Under the pieces are notes generated by a model. The model saw only the letters and a list, made by a program, of their open reading frames with translations. It had not been told where the DNA came from and searched no databases. DNA of 64,000 nt from Halictus rubicundus. Taxonomy: Eukaryota; Arthropoda; Insecta; Hymenoptera; Halictidae. Of the stretch, positions 1-14,076 are shown piece after piece. Made by a program: the position numbers and the translations under genes. Every line of letters starts with the position of its first letter. The stretch's first letter is position 1. The stretch lies in NCBI RefSeq assembly GCF_050948215.1, contig NW_027488850.1:186001-250000 (forward strand). Direction: 5' to 3'.

Positions 1-170
1 GATATAGGATAGAGAATAGGATAGGATATAGGATATTATAGGATAGAGGATAGGATAGGATAGAGGATAGGATAGGATGGATGATAGGATATGATAGAGG
101 ATAGGATAGGTTAGGATAGAGGATAGGATAGGATAGACGATAGAGGATAGGATGGATAATAGGATATTAT
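1..170 (+). repeat. Divergent satellite module, copy 1 of the long-period start
   Basis: This stretch contains the variants GATATAGG, GGATATTATAGG, GGATGGATGATAGG, GGTTAGG and GACGATAG in that order. The same order recurs at 27182-27351 with a constant offset of 27181 bp, and similar modules recur throughout block D (for example near 13.3, 14.6, 17.6, 20.3, 22.7 and 24.9 kb). It immediately precedes a pure 17-mer array at both locations. The window start cuts into this module, so its true left edge is not visible. Confidence 0.8.
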
Positions 171-532
171 AGAGGATAGGATAGGATAGAGGATAGGATA
201 GGATAGAGGATAGGATAGGATAGAGGATAGGATAGGATAGAGGATAGGATAGGATAGAGGATAGGATAGGATAGAGGATAGGATAGGATAGAGGATAGGA
301 TAGGATAGAGGATAGGATAGGATAGAGGATAGGATAGGATAGAGGATAGGATAGGATAGAGGATAGGATAGGATAGAGGATAGGATAGGATAGAGGATAG
401 GATAGGATAGAGGATAGGATAGGATAGAGGATAGGATTAGGATAGAGGATAGGATAGGATAGAGGATAGGATAGGATAGAGGATAGGATAGGATAGAGGA
501 TAGGATAGGATAGAGGATAGGATAGGATAGAG
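171..532 (+). repeat. Nearly perfect 17-mer array, about 21 copies
   Basis: From 171 to 437 the 17-mer repeats without any deviation (267 bp). A single extra T lies at 438, after which the perfect repeat resumes up to an AGGGTAG variant near 532. The corresponding array in the second long-period copy is 27352-27629. The interval from 171 to the shared GAGGAGAGG landmark at 861 is about 417 bp longer here than in the second copy, so the two arrays have changed length independently. Lack of internal variants suggests recent expansion or homogenisation. Confidence 0.9.
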
Positions 533-2999
533 GGTAGTATAGGATAGAGGATAGGATAGGATAGAGGATAGGATAGGATAGAGGATAGGATAGGATAGAG
601 GATTAGGATAGGATAGAGGGTAGTATAGGATAGAGGATAGGATAGGATAGTTGATACGATATGATAGAGGATAGGATAGGATAGAGGGTAGTATAGGATA
701 CAGGATCGGATAGGATAGTTGATACGATATGATAGAGGATAGGATGGGATGGATGATAGGATATGATAGAGGATAGGATAGGTTAGGATAGAGGATAGGA
801 TAGGATAGACGATAGAGGATAGGATGGATAATAGGATATTATGGAGGATAGGATAGGATAGAGGAGAGGATGGGATAGAGGATAGGATAGGATAGAGGAT
901 AGGATAGGATAGAGTATAGGATAGAGGATGGAGGATAGGAAAGGATAGAGGATAAGATAGGATAGAGGATAGGATAGGATGGATGATAGGATATGACAGA
1001 GGATAGGATAGTACAGAGTATATGATTGGATAGAGAATAGGATAGGATATAGGATATTATAGGATAGAGGATAGGATAGGATAGAGGATACGATATGATA
1101 GAGGATAGGGTAGGATGGAGGATAGGATAGGATAGAGGATAGGATAGGATAGAGGATACGATATGATACAGGATGGGGTAGGATGGAGGATAGGATAGGA
1201 CAGAGGATAGGATAGAATTGAGAATAGGATAGAGTATATGATAGAGGATGGAGGATAGGATAGGATAGAGGATATGATAGGATAGAGTATAGGATAGAGT
1301 ATAGGATAGAGGATGGAGGATAGGATAGGATAGAGGATAGGATAGGATGGATGATAGGATATGATAGAGGATAGGATAGGATAGACGATAGAGGATAGGA
1401 AGGATAATAGGATATGAGAGAGGATAGGATAGGATAGAGGAGAGGATGGATAGAGGATAGGATAGGATAGAGGATAGGATAGGATAGAGTATAGGATAGA
1501 GGCTGGAGGATAGGATAGGATAGATTATAAGATAGGATAGAGGATAGGATAGGATGGATGATAGGATATGACAGAGGATAGGATAGTACAGAGTATATGA
1601 TTGGATAGAGAATAGGATAGGATATAGGATATTATAGGATAGAGGATAGGATAGGATAGAGGATACGATTTGATAGAGGATGGGGTAGGATGGAGGATAG
1701 GATAGGACAGAGGATAGGATAGAATTGAGAATAGGATAGAGTATATGATAGAGGATGGAGGATAGGATAGGATAGAGGATATGATAGGATAGAGTATAGG
1801 ATAGAGTATAGGATAGAGGATGGAGGATAGGATAGGATAGAGGATAGGATAGGATGGATGATAGGATATGATAGAGGATAGGATAGGATAGACGATAGAG
1901 GATAGGAAGGATAATAGGATATGAGAGAGGATAGGATAGGATAGAGGATAGGATAGGATAGAGGATAGGAGTAGGATAGAGGATAGCGATAGGATAGAGG
2001 ATAGGATAGGATAGAGGATAGGAGTAGGATAGAGGGTAGTATAGGATAGAGGAATAGGATAGGAAGTTGATACGATATTGATAGAGGATAGGATAGGATA
2101 GAGGGTAGTATAGGATACAGGATCGGATAGGATAGTTGATACGATATGATAGAGGATAGGATAGGATGGATGATAGGATATGATAGAGGATAGGATAGGT
2201 TAGGATAGAGGATAGGATAGGATAGACGATAGAGGATAGGATGGATAATAGGATATTATGGAGGATAGGATAGGATAGAGGAGAGGATGGGATAGAGGAT
2301 AGGATAGGATAGAGGATAGGATAGGATAGAGTATAGGATAGAGGATGGAGGATAGGATAGGATAGAGGATAAGATAGGATAGAGGATAGGATAGGATGGA
2401 TGACAGGATATGACAGAGGATAGGATAGTGTAGAGTATAGGATTGGATAGAGAATAGGATAGGATTGGGATAGATAGATAGGATAGATAATAGAGGATAG
2501 GATAGGATAGAGGATACGATATGATAGAGAATAGGGTAGGATGGAGGATAGGATAGGATAGAGGATAGGATAAGATTGATGATAGGATAGGATAGAGGAT
2601 AGGATAGGATAGACGATAGAGGATGCGATGGATGATAGGATAGGATAGAGGATAGGATAGGATAGAGGATATGATAGGATAGAGGATAGGATGGAGGATA
2701 GGATAGGATAGAGGATACGATATGACAGAGGATAGGATAGGATAGACGATAGAGGATGCGATGGATGATAGGATAGGATAGAGGATGGGATAGGATAGAG
2801 GATATGATAGGATAGAGGATAGGATGGAGGATAGGATAGGATAGAGGATAGGATAGGATAGGATTGAGGATAGGATAGGATAGAGGATAGGATAGGATAG
2901 AGGATAGGATAGGATAGAGGATAGGATAGCATAGAGGATACAATAGGATAGAGGATAGGATAGGATAGTGGATAGGATAGGATAGAGGATAGGATAGGA
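533..2999 (+). repeat. Block A: satellite rich in GGATGG and TTGATACG variants
   Basis: Diagnostic variants include GGATGGATGATAGG, GATAGACGATAG, GTACAGAGTATATG, GGGGTAGGATGG and TTGATACGATATG. There are internal repeats. TTGATACG at 719 recurs at 2136 and GAGGAGAGG at 861 recurs at 2278, both offset 1417 bp. AGAATTGAG near 1215 recurs near 1722 (507 bp), while GTACAGAG shows 575 bp, the difference of 68 being four 17-mers. The part from about 844 matches 27608 onward at offset 26764, shifting to 26428 by about 2464 because the second copy lacks roughly 337 bp. Between about 1960 and 2090 several single-base insertions break the unit pattern. Confidence 0.8.
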
Positions 3000-5390
3000 T
3001 AGAGTTTAGGATAGAGGACAGGATATGATAGAGGATAGGATAGGATATAGGAGAGGATGGGATAGAAGATAGGATAGGATACAGGATAGGATAGAATTTA
3101 GGATGGGATAGGATAGAGGATAGGATAGGATAGAGGATAGGATAGGAAAGAGGATAGGATAGGATACAGGATAGGATAAGATAGAGGATAATATAGGATA
3201 GAGGATAGGATAGGATAGAGGATAGGATAGGATAGAGGATAGGATAGGATAGAGGATAGGATAGGATAGAGGATAGGATAGGATAGAGGATAGGATAGGA
3301 TAGAGGATAGGATAGGATAGAGGATAGGATAGGATAGAGGATAGGATAGGATAGGATAGAAGGATAGGATAGGATAGAGGATAGGATTGGATAGAGGATA
3401 GGATAGAGGATAGGACAGAGGATAGGATAGAGGATAGGATAGGATAGAGGATAGGATAGGATAGAGGATAGGATAGGATAGAGGATAGGATAGAGGATAG
3501 AATAGGATAGAGGATAGGATAGGATAGAGGATAGGATAGGATAGAGGATCGGATAGAAGATAGGATAGGATAGAGGATAGGATAGGATAGAGGATAGTAT
3601 ATGATAGAGGATAGGATAGAATAGAGGATAGGATAGGATTGAGGATAGGATAGGATAGAGGATAGGATAGAGGATAGGATAGAGGATAGGATAGGATAGA
3701 GGATAGGATAGGATAGAGGAAAGGATATAATAGAGGATAGGATAGGTAATTGGTTAGGATAGAGGATAGGATAAGGTAGAGGATAGTATAGGATAGAGGA
3801 TGGGATAGGATAGAGGATAGGATAGGATAAAGGATAGGATAGGATAGAGGATAGGATAGGATAGAGGATAGGATAGAGGATATGATAGAGGATAGGATAG
3901 GATAGAGGATTGGATAGGTAATTGGATAGGATAGAGTATACGATAAGGTAGAGGATAGGATAGGATAGAGGATATAATAGGATAGAGGATATAATAGGAT
4001 AGAGGATAGGATAGGATAGAGGATAGGATACGAAAGAGGATAGGATAGGATAGAGGATAGGATAGGATAGAGGATAGGATAGAGGATAGGATAGAGGATA
4101 GGATAGAATGGAGGATAGGATAGGATAGAGGATAGGATAGGATAGAGGATAGGATAGGGTAGAGGATAGGATAGGATAGAGGATAGGATAGGATAGAGGA
4201 TAGTATAGGATAGAGGATAGGATAGGATACAGGAAAGGATAGGATAGAGGATAGGATAGGTAATTGGATAGGATAGAGGATAGGATAAGGTAGAGGATAG
4301 TATAGGATAGAGGATAGGATAAAGGATAGGATAGGATAGAGGATAGGATAGGATAGAGGATAGGATAGGATAGAGGATAGGATAGGATAGAGGATAGGAT
4401 AGGATAGAGGGTAGGATAGGATAGAGGATAGGATAGGATAGAGGATAGTATAGGATAGAGGATAGGATAGGATACATGATAGGCTGGGTTAGAGGATAGG
4501 ATAGGATAGAGGATAGGATAGGATAGAGGATAGGATATGATAGATGATAGGATAGGATACGATAGAGGATAGGATAGAGGATCGGATAGAGGATAGGATA
4601 GGATAGAGGATCGGATAGAGGATCGGATAGAGGATAGGATAGGATAGAGGATAGGATAGGATAGAGGATAGGATAGGATAGAAGATAGGATAGGATAGAG
4701 GGTAGGATAGGATAGAGGATAGGATAGGATAGAGGATAGGATAGGAAAGAGGAGAGGATAGGATAGAGGATAGGATAGGATAGAGGATAGGATAGGAAAG
4801 AGGATAGGATAGGATACAGGATAGGATAAGATAGAGGATAATATAGGATAGAGGATAGGATAGGATAGAGGATAGGATAGGATAGAGGATAGGATAGGAT
4901 AGAGGATAGGATAGGATACAGGATAGGATAGGATAGAGGATAGGATAGGATAGGATAGAAGGATAGGATAGGATAGAGGATAGGATTGGATAGAGGATAG
5001 GATAGAGGATAGGATAGAGGATAGGATAGGATAGAGGATAGGATAGGATAGAGGATAGGATAGGATAGAGGATAGGATAGGATAGGATAGAAGGATAGGA
5101 TAGGATAGAGGATAGGATTGGATAGAGGATAGGATAGAGGATAGGATAGGATAGAGGATAGGATAGGATAGAGGATAGGATAGGATAGAGGATAGGGTAG
5201 GATAGAGGACAGGATAGGATAGAGGATAGGATTGGATAGAGGATAGGATAGAGGATAGGATAGAGGATAGGATAGAGGATAGGATAGAGGATAGGATAGG
5301 ATACAGGATAGGATAGGATAGAGGACAGGATGGGATAGAGGACAGGATGGGATAGAGGATAGGATAGGGTAGAGGATAGGATAGGATAGA
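3000..5390 (+). repeat. Block B: satellite with GGTAATTGG and AGGCTGGGTT markers
   Basis: Markers include GAGTTTAGG (3002), GGTAATTGGTTAGG (about 3745), a second GGTAATTGG near 3927 and another near 4260, and CATGATAGGCTGGGTT (about 4475-4490). The part 3004-4150 matches 29431-30563 at offsets 26427 then 26410, a change of one 17-mer. Past 4150 the second copy switches to a different continuation. The same markers dominate the right end of the window (48-64 kb), so block B and that end share ancestry. A reverse-strand open frame of 459 codons (3098-4477) is a composition by-product. Confidence 0.78.
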
Positions 5391-8300
5391 GTATACGATA
5401 GAGGATTGGATATGATAGAGGATAGGATTGAGGATACGATAGAGGACAGGATAGAGTATAGGATAAGATAGAGGATAGGATAGGATAGAGGATAGGATAG
5501 GATAGACGATCTGATAGAGGATAGAATAGGATGGAGGATAGGATAGGATAGAGGTTAGTATAGCATAGAGGATAGGATAGAATAGAGGATAGGATAGGAT
5601 AAAGGATAGGATAGGATAGAGGATAGGATAGGATAGAGGATAGGATAGGATAGAGGATAGGATAGGATGGGATAGAGGATAGGATAGGATAGAGGTTATA
5701 TAATAGGATTGAGGAAAGGATAGGATAGAGGATAGGATAGGATAGAGGATAAGATAGGATAGAGGATAGGATAGGATAGAGGATAGGATAGGATAGAGGA
5801 TAGGATAGGATAGAGTGTACGATAGAGGATTGGATATGATAGAGGATAGGATAGAGGATACGATAGAGGATTGGATATGATAGAGGATAGGATAGACGAT
5901 AGAATAGGATAGATGACATTATAGGATAGAGGATAGGATATGATAGAGTAAACGATAGAATAGGATAGATGACATTATAGGATAGAGGATAGGATATGAT
6001 AGAGTAAACGATATTATAGGGGATAAGATAGGGTAGAGGATAGGATAGAGGATAGGATAGGATAGAGGAGAGGATAGAGGATGGGATAGAGGATAGGATA
6101 GAGGATAGGATAGAGGATAGGATAAGATAGAGGATAGGATAGAGGATAGGATAGCATAGAGGGTAGTATAGGATAGAGGATAGCATAGGATAGAGGATAG
6201 GATAGGACAGAGGATAGGATAGAGTATAGGATAGAGAATAGGATAGGATATAGGATATTATAGGATAGAGGATAGGATAGGATAGTTGATAGGATATGAT
6301 AGAGGATAGGATAGGATGGATGATAGGATATGATAGAGGATAGGATGGGATAAAGGATAGGATAGGATAGGATAGAGGATAGGATAGGATAGCCGATAGA
6401 GGATAGGAAGGATAATAGGATATGATAGAGGATAGGATAGGATAGAGGATAGGATAGGATAGAGGATAGGATAGGATAGAGGAAAGGATAGGATAGAGGA
6501 TAGGATAGGATAGAGGATAGGATAGGACAGAGGATAGCATAGGATAGAGGATAGGATAGGATAGAGGAAAGGATAGGATAGAGGATAGGATAGAGGATAG
6601 GATAGAGGATGGAGGATAGGATAGGATAGAGGATACGATACGATACAGGATAGGGTAGGATGGAGGATAGGATAGGATAGAGGATAGGATGGGATAGACG
6701 ATAGAGGATGCGATGCATGATGGGATATGATAGCGGATAGGATAGGATAGAGGATAGTATAGGATAGAGGATAGGATAGGATACAGGAAAGGATAGGATA
6801 GAGGATAGGATAAGGTAGAAGATAGTATAGGATAGAGGATAGGATAGGATAGAGGATAGGATAGGATAAAGGATAGGATAGGATAGAGGATAGGATAGGA
6901 TAGAGGATACGATAGGATAGAGGATAGGATAGGATAGAGGACAGGATAGGATAGAGGATAGGATTGGATAGAGGATAGGATAGAGGATAGGATAGAGGAT
7001 AGGATAGAGGATAGGATAGGATACAGTACAGGATAGGATAGAGGACAGGATGGGATAGAGGATAGGATAGGATAGAGGATAGAATAGGATACAGGATAGG
7101 ATAGGATAGAGGATAGGATAGGATAGAGGATAGGATAGGATAGAGGATAGGATAGGATGGGATAGAGGATAGGATAGGATAGAGGTTATATAATAGGATT
7201 GAGGAAAGGATAGGATAGAGGATAGGATAGGATAGAGGATAGGATAGGATAGAGGATAGGATAGGATAGAGTGTACGATAGAGGATTGGATATGATAGAG
7301 GATAGGATAGAGGATACGATAGAGGATTGGATATGATAGAGGATAGGATAGACGATAGAATAGGATAGATGACATTATAGGATAGAGGATAGGATATGAT
7401 AGAGTAAACGATATTATAGAGGATAAGATAGGGTAGAGGATAGGATAGAGGATAGGATAGGATAGAGGATAGGATAGAGGATAGGATAGAGGATAGGATA
7501 GAGGATAGGATAAGATAGAGGATAGGATAGAGGATAGGATAGCATAGAGGGTAGTATAGGATAGAGGATAGCATAGGATAGAGGATAGGATAGGACAGAG
7601 GATAGGATAGAGTATAGGATAGAGAATAGGATAGGATATAGGATATTATGGGATAGAGGATAGGATAGGATAGAGGATAGGATAGGATGGATGATAGGAT
7701 AAGTTAGAGGACTGGATACGTTAGGATAGAGGATAGGATAGGATAGACGATAGAGGATAGGATGGATAATAGGATATTATAGAGGATAGGATAAGATAGA
7801 GGATAGGATAGGATAGAGGATAGGATAGGATAGAGGATAGGATAGGATAGAGTATAGGATAGAGGATGAAGGATAGGATAGGATAGAGTATAGGATAGGA
7901 TGGATGATAGGATATGATAGAGGATAGGATAGGAAAGAGGATAGGATAGGATTGAGGACAGGATAGGATAGAGGATAGGATAGAGGATAGGATAGGATAG
8001 AGGATCGGATAGAGGATAGGATAGGATAGAGGAAAGGATATAATAGAGGATAGGATAAGATAGAGGATAATATAGGATAGAGGATAGGATAGGATAGAGG
8101 ATAGGATAGGATAGAGGATAGGATAGGATAGAGGATAGGATAGGATAGAGGATAGGATAGGATAGAGGATAGGATAGGATAGGATAGAAGGATAGGATAG
8201 GATAGAGGATAGGATTGGATAGAGGATAGGATAGAGGATAGGATAGGATAGAGGATAGGATAGGATAGAGGATAGGATAGGATAGAGGATAGGGTAGGAT

Positions 8301-10739
8301 AGAGGACAGGATAGGATAGAGGATAGGATTGGATAGAGGATAGGATAGAGGATAGGATAGAGGATAGGATAGAGGATAGGATAGGATACAGGATAGGATA
8401 GGATAGAGGATAGGATAGGATAGGATAGAGGACAGGATAGGATAGAGGATAGGATTGGATAGAGGATAGGATAGAGGATAGGATAGAGGATAGGATAGAG
8501 GATAGGATAGGATACAGGATAGGATAGGATAGAGGACAGGATGGGATAGAGGATAGGATAGGATAGAGGATAGAATAGGATACAGGATAGGATAGGATAG
8601 AGGATAGGATAGGATAGAGGATAGGATAGGATAGAGGATAGGATAGGATGGGATAGAGGATAGGATAGGATAGAGGTTATATAATAGGATTGAGGAAAGG
8701 ATAGGATAGAGGATAGGATAGGATAGAGGATAAGATAGGATAGATTATAGGATAGGATAGAGGATAGGATAGAGGATAGGATAGAGGATAGGATAGAGGA
8801 TAGGATAGGATACAGTATAGGATAGGATAGAGGACAGGATGGGATAGATGATAGGATAGGATAGAGGATAGAATAGGATACAGGATAGGATAGGATAGAG
8901 GATAGGATAGGATAGAGGATAGGATAGGATAGAGGATAGGATAGGATGGGATAGAGGATAGGATAGGATAGAGGTTATATAATAGGATTGAGGAAAGGAT
9001 AGGATAGAGGATAGGATAGGATAGAGGATAGGATAGGATAGAGTGTACGATAGAGGATTGGATATGATAGAGGATAGGATAGAGGATACGATAGAGGATT
9101 GGATATGATAGAGGATAGGATAGACGATAGAATAGGATAGATGACATTATAGGATAGAGGATAGGATATGATAGAGTAAACGATATTATAGAGGATAAGA
9201 TAGGGTAGAGGATAGGATAGAGGATAGGATAGGATAGAGGATAGGATAGAGGATAGGATAGAGGATAGGATAGAGGATAGGATAAGATAGAGGATAGGAT
9301 AGAGGATAGGATAGCATAGAGGGTAGTATAGGATAGAGGATAGCATAGGATAGAGGATAGGATAGGACAGAGGATAGGATAGAGTATAGGATAGAGAATA
9401 GGATAGGATATAGGATATTATAGGATAGCGGATAGGATAGGATAGAGGATAGGATAGGATGGATGATAGGATAAGTTAGACGACTGGATACGTTAGGATA
9501 GAGGATAGGATAGGATAGACGATAGAGGATAGGATGGATAATAGGATATTATAGAGGATAGGATAAGATAGAGGATAGGATAGGATAGAGGATAGGATAG
9601 GATAGAGGATTGGATAGGATAGAGTATAGGATAGAGGATGGAGGATAGGATAGGATAGAGTATAGGATAGGATGGATGATAGGATATGATAGAGGATAGG
9701 ATAGGAAAGAGGATAGGATAGGATAGAGGATAGGATAGGATAGAGGATCGGATAGAATATAGGATAGGATAGAGGATAGGATAGGATAGAGGATAGTATA
9801 TGATAGAGGATATGATAGAGGATAGGATAGAATAGAGGATAGGATAGGATTGAGGATAGGATAGGATAGAGGATAGGATAGAGGATAGGATAGGATAGAG
9901 GATCGGATAGAGGATAGGATAGGATAGAGGAAAGGATATAATAGAGGATAGGATAAGATAGAGGATAATATAGGATAGAGGATAGGATAGGATAGAGGAT
10001 AGGATAGGATAGAGGATAGGATAGGATAGAGGATAGGATAGGATAGAGGATAGGATAGGATAGGATAGAAGGATAGGATAGGATAGAGGATAGGATTGGA
10101 TAGAGGATAGGATAGGATAGAGGATAGGATAGGATAGAGGATAGGGTAGGATAGAGGACAGGATAGGATAGAGGATAGGATTGGATAGAGGATAGGATAG
10201 AGGATAGGATAGAGGATAGGATAGAGGATAGGATAGGATACAGGATAGGATAGGATAGAGGATAGGATAGGATAGGATAGAGGACAGGATAGGATAGAGG
10301 ATAGGATTGGATAGAGGATAGGATAGAGGATAGGATAGAGGATAGGATAGAGGATAGGATAGGATACAGGATAGGATAGGATAGAGGACAGGATGGGATA
10401 GAGGATAGGATAGGATAGAGGATAGAATAGGATACAGGATAGGATAGGATAGAGGATAGGATAGGATAGAGGATAGGATAGGATAGAGGATAGGATAGGA
10501 TGGGATAGAGGATAGGATAGGATAGAGGTTATATAATAGGATTGAGGAAAGGATAGGATAGAGGATAGGATAGGATAGAGGATAAGATAGGATAGAGGAT
10601 AGGATAGGATAGAGGATAGGATAGGATAGAGTGTACGATAGAGGATTGGATATGATAGAGAATAGGATAGAGGATATGATAGAGGATTGGATATGATAGA
10701 GGATAGGATAGACGATAGAATAGGATAGATGACATTATA
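5391..10739 (+). repeat. Block H: 1.4-1.8-kb higher-order units with GATGACATT cassette
   Basis: Each unit carries, in order, GGACAGGATGGG, GGTTATATAATAGG, GTGTACGATAG, two GATTGGATATGATAG sites and the cassette GATAGATGACATTATAGG. GATGACATT lies at 5912 and 5968 (a doubled cassette), 7368, 9140 and 10728, giving units of 1400, 1772 and 1588 bp. All but the last are followed by GAGTAAACGAT. From about 6014 the block aligns with 30888 onward at offset 24874, then 24976, rising to about 25100 as the second copy gains segments. The 1588-bp spacing (9140 to 10728) is identical to 34230-35818 in the second copy. Confidence 0.82.
5912..6013 (+). repeat. Doubled GATGACATT/GTAAACGAT cassette
   Basis: The cassette that ends each block H unit is present twice here, 56 bp apart (GATGACATT at 5912 and 5968), with GAGTAAACGAT after each. 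The first GTAAACGAT runs directly into the AGAATAGG of the next cassette copy, while the second runs into the usual ATATTATAGG. The equivalent site in the second long-period copy (30842) has a single cassette, so the doubling is either new here or lost there. Confidence 0.8.
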
Positions 10740-13700
10740 GGATAGAGGATAGGATATGATAGAGGATAGGATAGGATAGAGGATAGTATAGGATAGTGAA
10801 TATGATAGGATATATGATATTATAGGATAGAGAATAGGATAGGATAGAGGATACGATAATATAGAGGATAGGATAGGATAGAGGATAGGATAGGGGATTG
10901 GATAGGATAGGATAGAGGATAGTATAGGATAGAGAATAGGATAGGATATATGATATTATAGTATAGAGAATAGGATAGGATAGAGGATACGATAATATAG
11001 GGGATAGGATAGGGGATTGGATAGGATAGGATAGAGGATACGATATTATAGAGGATACGATAGGATAGAGGATAGGATAGGATAGAGGATAGGATAGGAT
11101 AGAGGATAGGATATTATAGAGGATAGGATAAGATAGAGGATAGGATAGGATAGAGGATACGATATTGTAGAGGATAGAATAAGATAGAGGATAGGATAGG
11201 ATACAGGATAGGATAGGATATAGGATAGAATAGGATAGAGGATAGTATAGGATAGAGAATATGATAGGATATATGATATTATAGGATAGAGAATAGGATA
11301 GGATAGAGGATACGATAATATAGAGGACAGGATAGGATAGAGGATAGGATAGGATAGAGGATAGGATAGGGGATTGGATAGGATAGAATAGAGGATAGGA
11401 TAGGACAGAGGATAGGGTAGGATAGAGGATAGAGTATAGAGGATAGGATATGATACAGGATAGGATGGGATAGAGGGTATGATATTATAGAGGATACGAT
11501 AGGATAGAGGATAGGATAGGATAGAGGATAGGATAGGATGGATGATAGGATAAGTTAGAGGACAGGATACGTTAGGATAGAGGATAGGATAGGATAGACG
11601 ATAGAGGATAGGATAGAGAATAGGATATTATAGAGGATAGGATAAGATAGAGGATAGGATAGGATAGAGGATAGGATAGGATAGAGTATATTATAGAGGA
11701 TGGAGGATAGGATAGGATAGAGGATACGATAGGATGGATGATAGGATATGATAGAGGATAGGATAGGATAGATGATAAGATAGGATAGAGGATAGGATTG
11801 GATAGAGTTTAGGATAGAGGACAGGATATGATAGAGGATAGGATAGGATATAGGAGAGGATGGGATAGAGAATAGGATAGGATACAGGATAGTATAGAAT
11901 TTAGGATGGGATAGGATAGAGGATAGGATAGGATAGAGGATAAGATAGGATAGAGGATAGGATATAGGATATTATAGAGGATACGATAGGATAGAGGATA
12001 GGATAGGATAGAGGATAGTATAGGATAGTGAATATGATAGGATATATGATATTATAGGATAGAGAATAGGATAGGATAGAGGATACGATAATATAGAGGA
12101 TAGGATAGGATAGAGGATAGGATAGGGGATTGGATAGGATAGGATAGAGGATAGTATAGGATAGAGAATAGGATAGGATATATGATATTATAGTATAGAG
12201 AATAGGATAGGATAGAGGATACGATAATATAGGGGATAGGATAGGGGATTGGATAGGATAGGATAGAGGATACGATATTATAGAGGATACGATAGGATAG
12301 AGGATAGGATAGGATAGAGGATAGGATAGGATAGAGGATAGGATATTATAGAGGATAGGATAAGATAGAGGATAGGATAGGATAGAGGATACGATATTGT
12401 AGAGGATAGAATAAGATAGAGGATAGGATAGGATACAGGATAGGATAGGATATAGGATAGAATAGGATAGAGGATAGTATAGGATAGAGAATATGATAGG
12501 ATATATGATATTATAGGATAGAGAATAGGATAGGATAGAGGATACGATAATATAGAGGATAGGACAGGATAGAGGATAGGATAGGATAGAGGATAGGATA
12601 GGGGATTGGATAGGATAGAATAGAGGATAGGATAGGACAGAGGATAGGGTAGGATAGAGGATAGAGTATAGAGGATAGGATATGATACAGGATAGGATGG
12701 GATAGAGGGTATGATATTATAGAGGATACGATAGGATAGAGGATAGGATAGGATAGAGGATAGGATAGGATGGATGATAGGATAAGTTAGAGGACAGGAT
12801 ACGTTAGGATAGAGGATAGGATAGGATAGACGATAGAGGATAGGATAGAGAATAGGATATTATAGAGGATAGGATAAGATAGAGGATAGGATAGGATAGA
12901 GGATAGGATAGGATAGAGTATATTATAGAGGATGGAGGATAGGATAGGATAGAGGATAGGATAGGATAGATGATAAGATAGGATAGAGGATAGGATAGGA
13001 CAGAGGATAGGATAGAGTATAGGATAGAGGATGCAGGATAGGATAGGATAGAGGATAGGATAGTATAGAGTATAGGATAGGATACAGAATACGATAGGAT
13101 ATAGGATAGGATAGGATAGAGGATAGGATAGGATAGAGGAAAGGATAGGATAGAGGATAGGATATAATAGAGGATAGGATAGGACAGAGGATAGGATAGA
13201 GTATAGGATAGAGGATGCAGGATAGGATAGGATAGAGGATAGGATAGTATAGAGTATAGGATAGGATACAGAATAGGATAGGATATAGGATAGAGAATAA
13301 TACATGATATAGGATAGAGAATAGGATAGGATATAGGATATTATAGGATAGAGGATAGGATAGGATAGAGGATAGGATAGGATGGATGATAGGATATGAT
13401 AGAGGATAGGATAGGTTAGGATAGAGGATAGGATAGGATAGACGATAGAGGATAGGATGGATAATAGGATATTATAGAGGATAGGATAGGATAGAGGATA
13501 GGATAGGATAGAGGATAGGATAGGGTAGAGGATAGGATAGGTTAGAGGATAGGATGAGATAGACGATAGAGGATGCGATGCATGATAGGATATGATAGAG
13601 GATAGGATAGGATAGAGGATAGGATAGGATAGAGGATACGATATTATAGAGGATACGATAGGATAGAGGATAGGATAGGATAGAGGATAGGATAGGATAG

Positions 13701-14076
13701 AGGATAGGATATTATAGAGGATAGGATAAGATAGAGGATAGGATAGGATAGAGGATACGATATTGTAGAGGATAGAATAAGATAGAGGATAGGATAGGAT
13801 ACAGGATAGGATAGGATATAGGATAGAATAGGATAGAGGATAGTATAGGATAGAGAATATGATAGGATATATGATATTATAGGATAGAGAATAGGATAGG
13901 ATAGAGGATACGATAATATAGAGGATAGGATAGGATAGAGGATAGGATAGGATAGAGGATAGGATAGGGGATTGGATAGGATAGAATAGAGGATAGGAAA
14001 GGACAGAGGATAGGGTAGGATAGAGGATAGAGTATAGAGGATAGGATATGATACAGGATAGGATGGGATAGAGGGT
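10740..14076 (+). repeat. Block C: AT-richer satellite with 1232-bp tandem repeat
   Basis: Diagnostic variants are GTGAATATGATAGG, GATATATGATATTATAG, GATACGATAATATAG, GGGGATTGG and GGGTATGATATTATAG. GTGAA at 10796 recurs at 12028 and GGGTATG at 11475 recurs at 12707, so a unit of exactly 1232 bp is tandemly repeated. The entire block reappears at 37435-40771 with constant offset 26695 (checked at 10796, 12787, 13305 and 13967). I noticed single-base changes only, for example T to C near 40439. The match stops near 14077/40772. Confidence 0.85.

Noticed and set aside
171..532. CRISPR array
   Set aside because: There are no unique spacers of constant length between the repeats; the repeated unit is contiguous.
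5890..6013. Insertion sequence or transposon end at the GATGACATT cassette
   Set aside because: The cassette is only about 60 bp, has no inverted repeats or target duplication, and is flanked by ordinary satellite. It is best read as a diverged unit.
10796..14076. Replication origin or matrix-attachment region in AT-rich block C
   Set aside because: AT enrichment is modest and made of the same pentamer variants. No recognisable origin motif or extended unwinding element was found.
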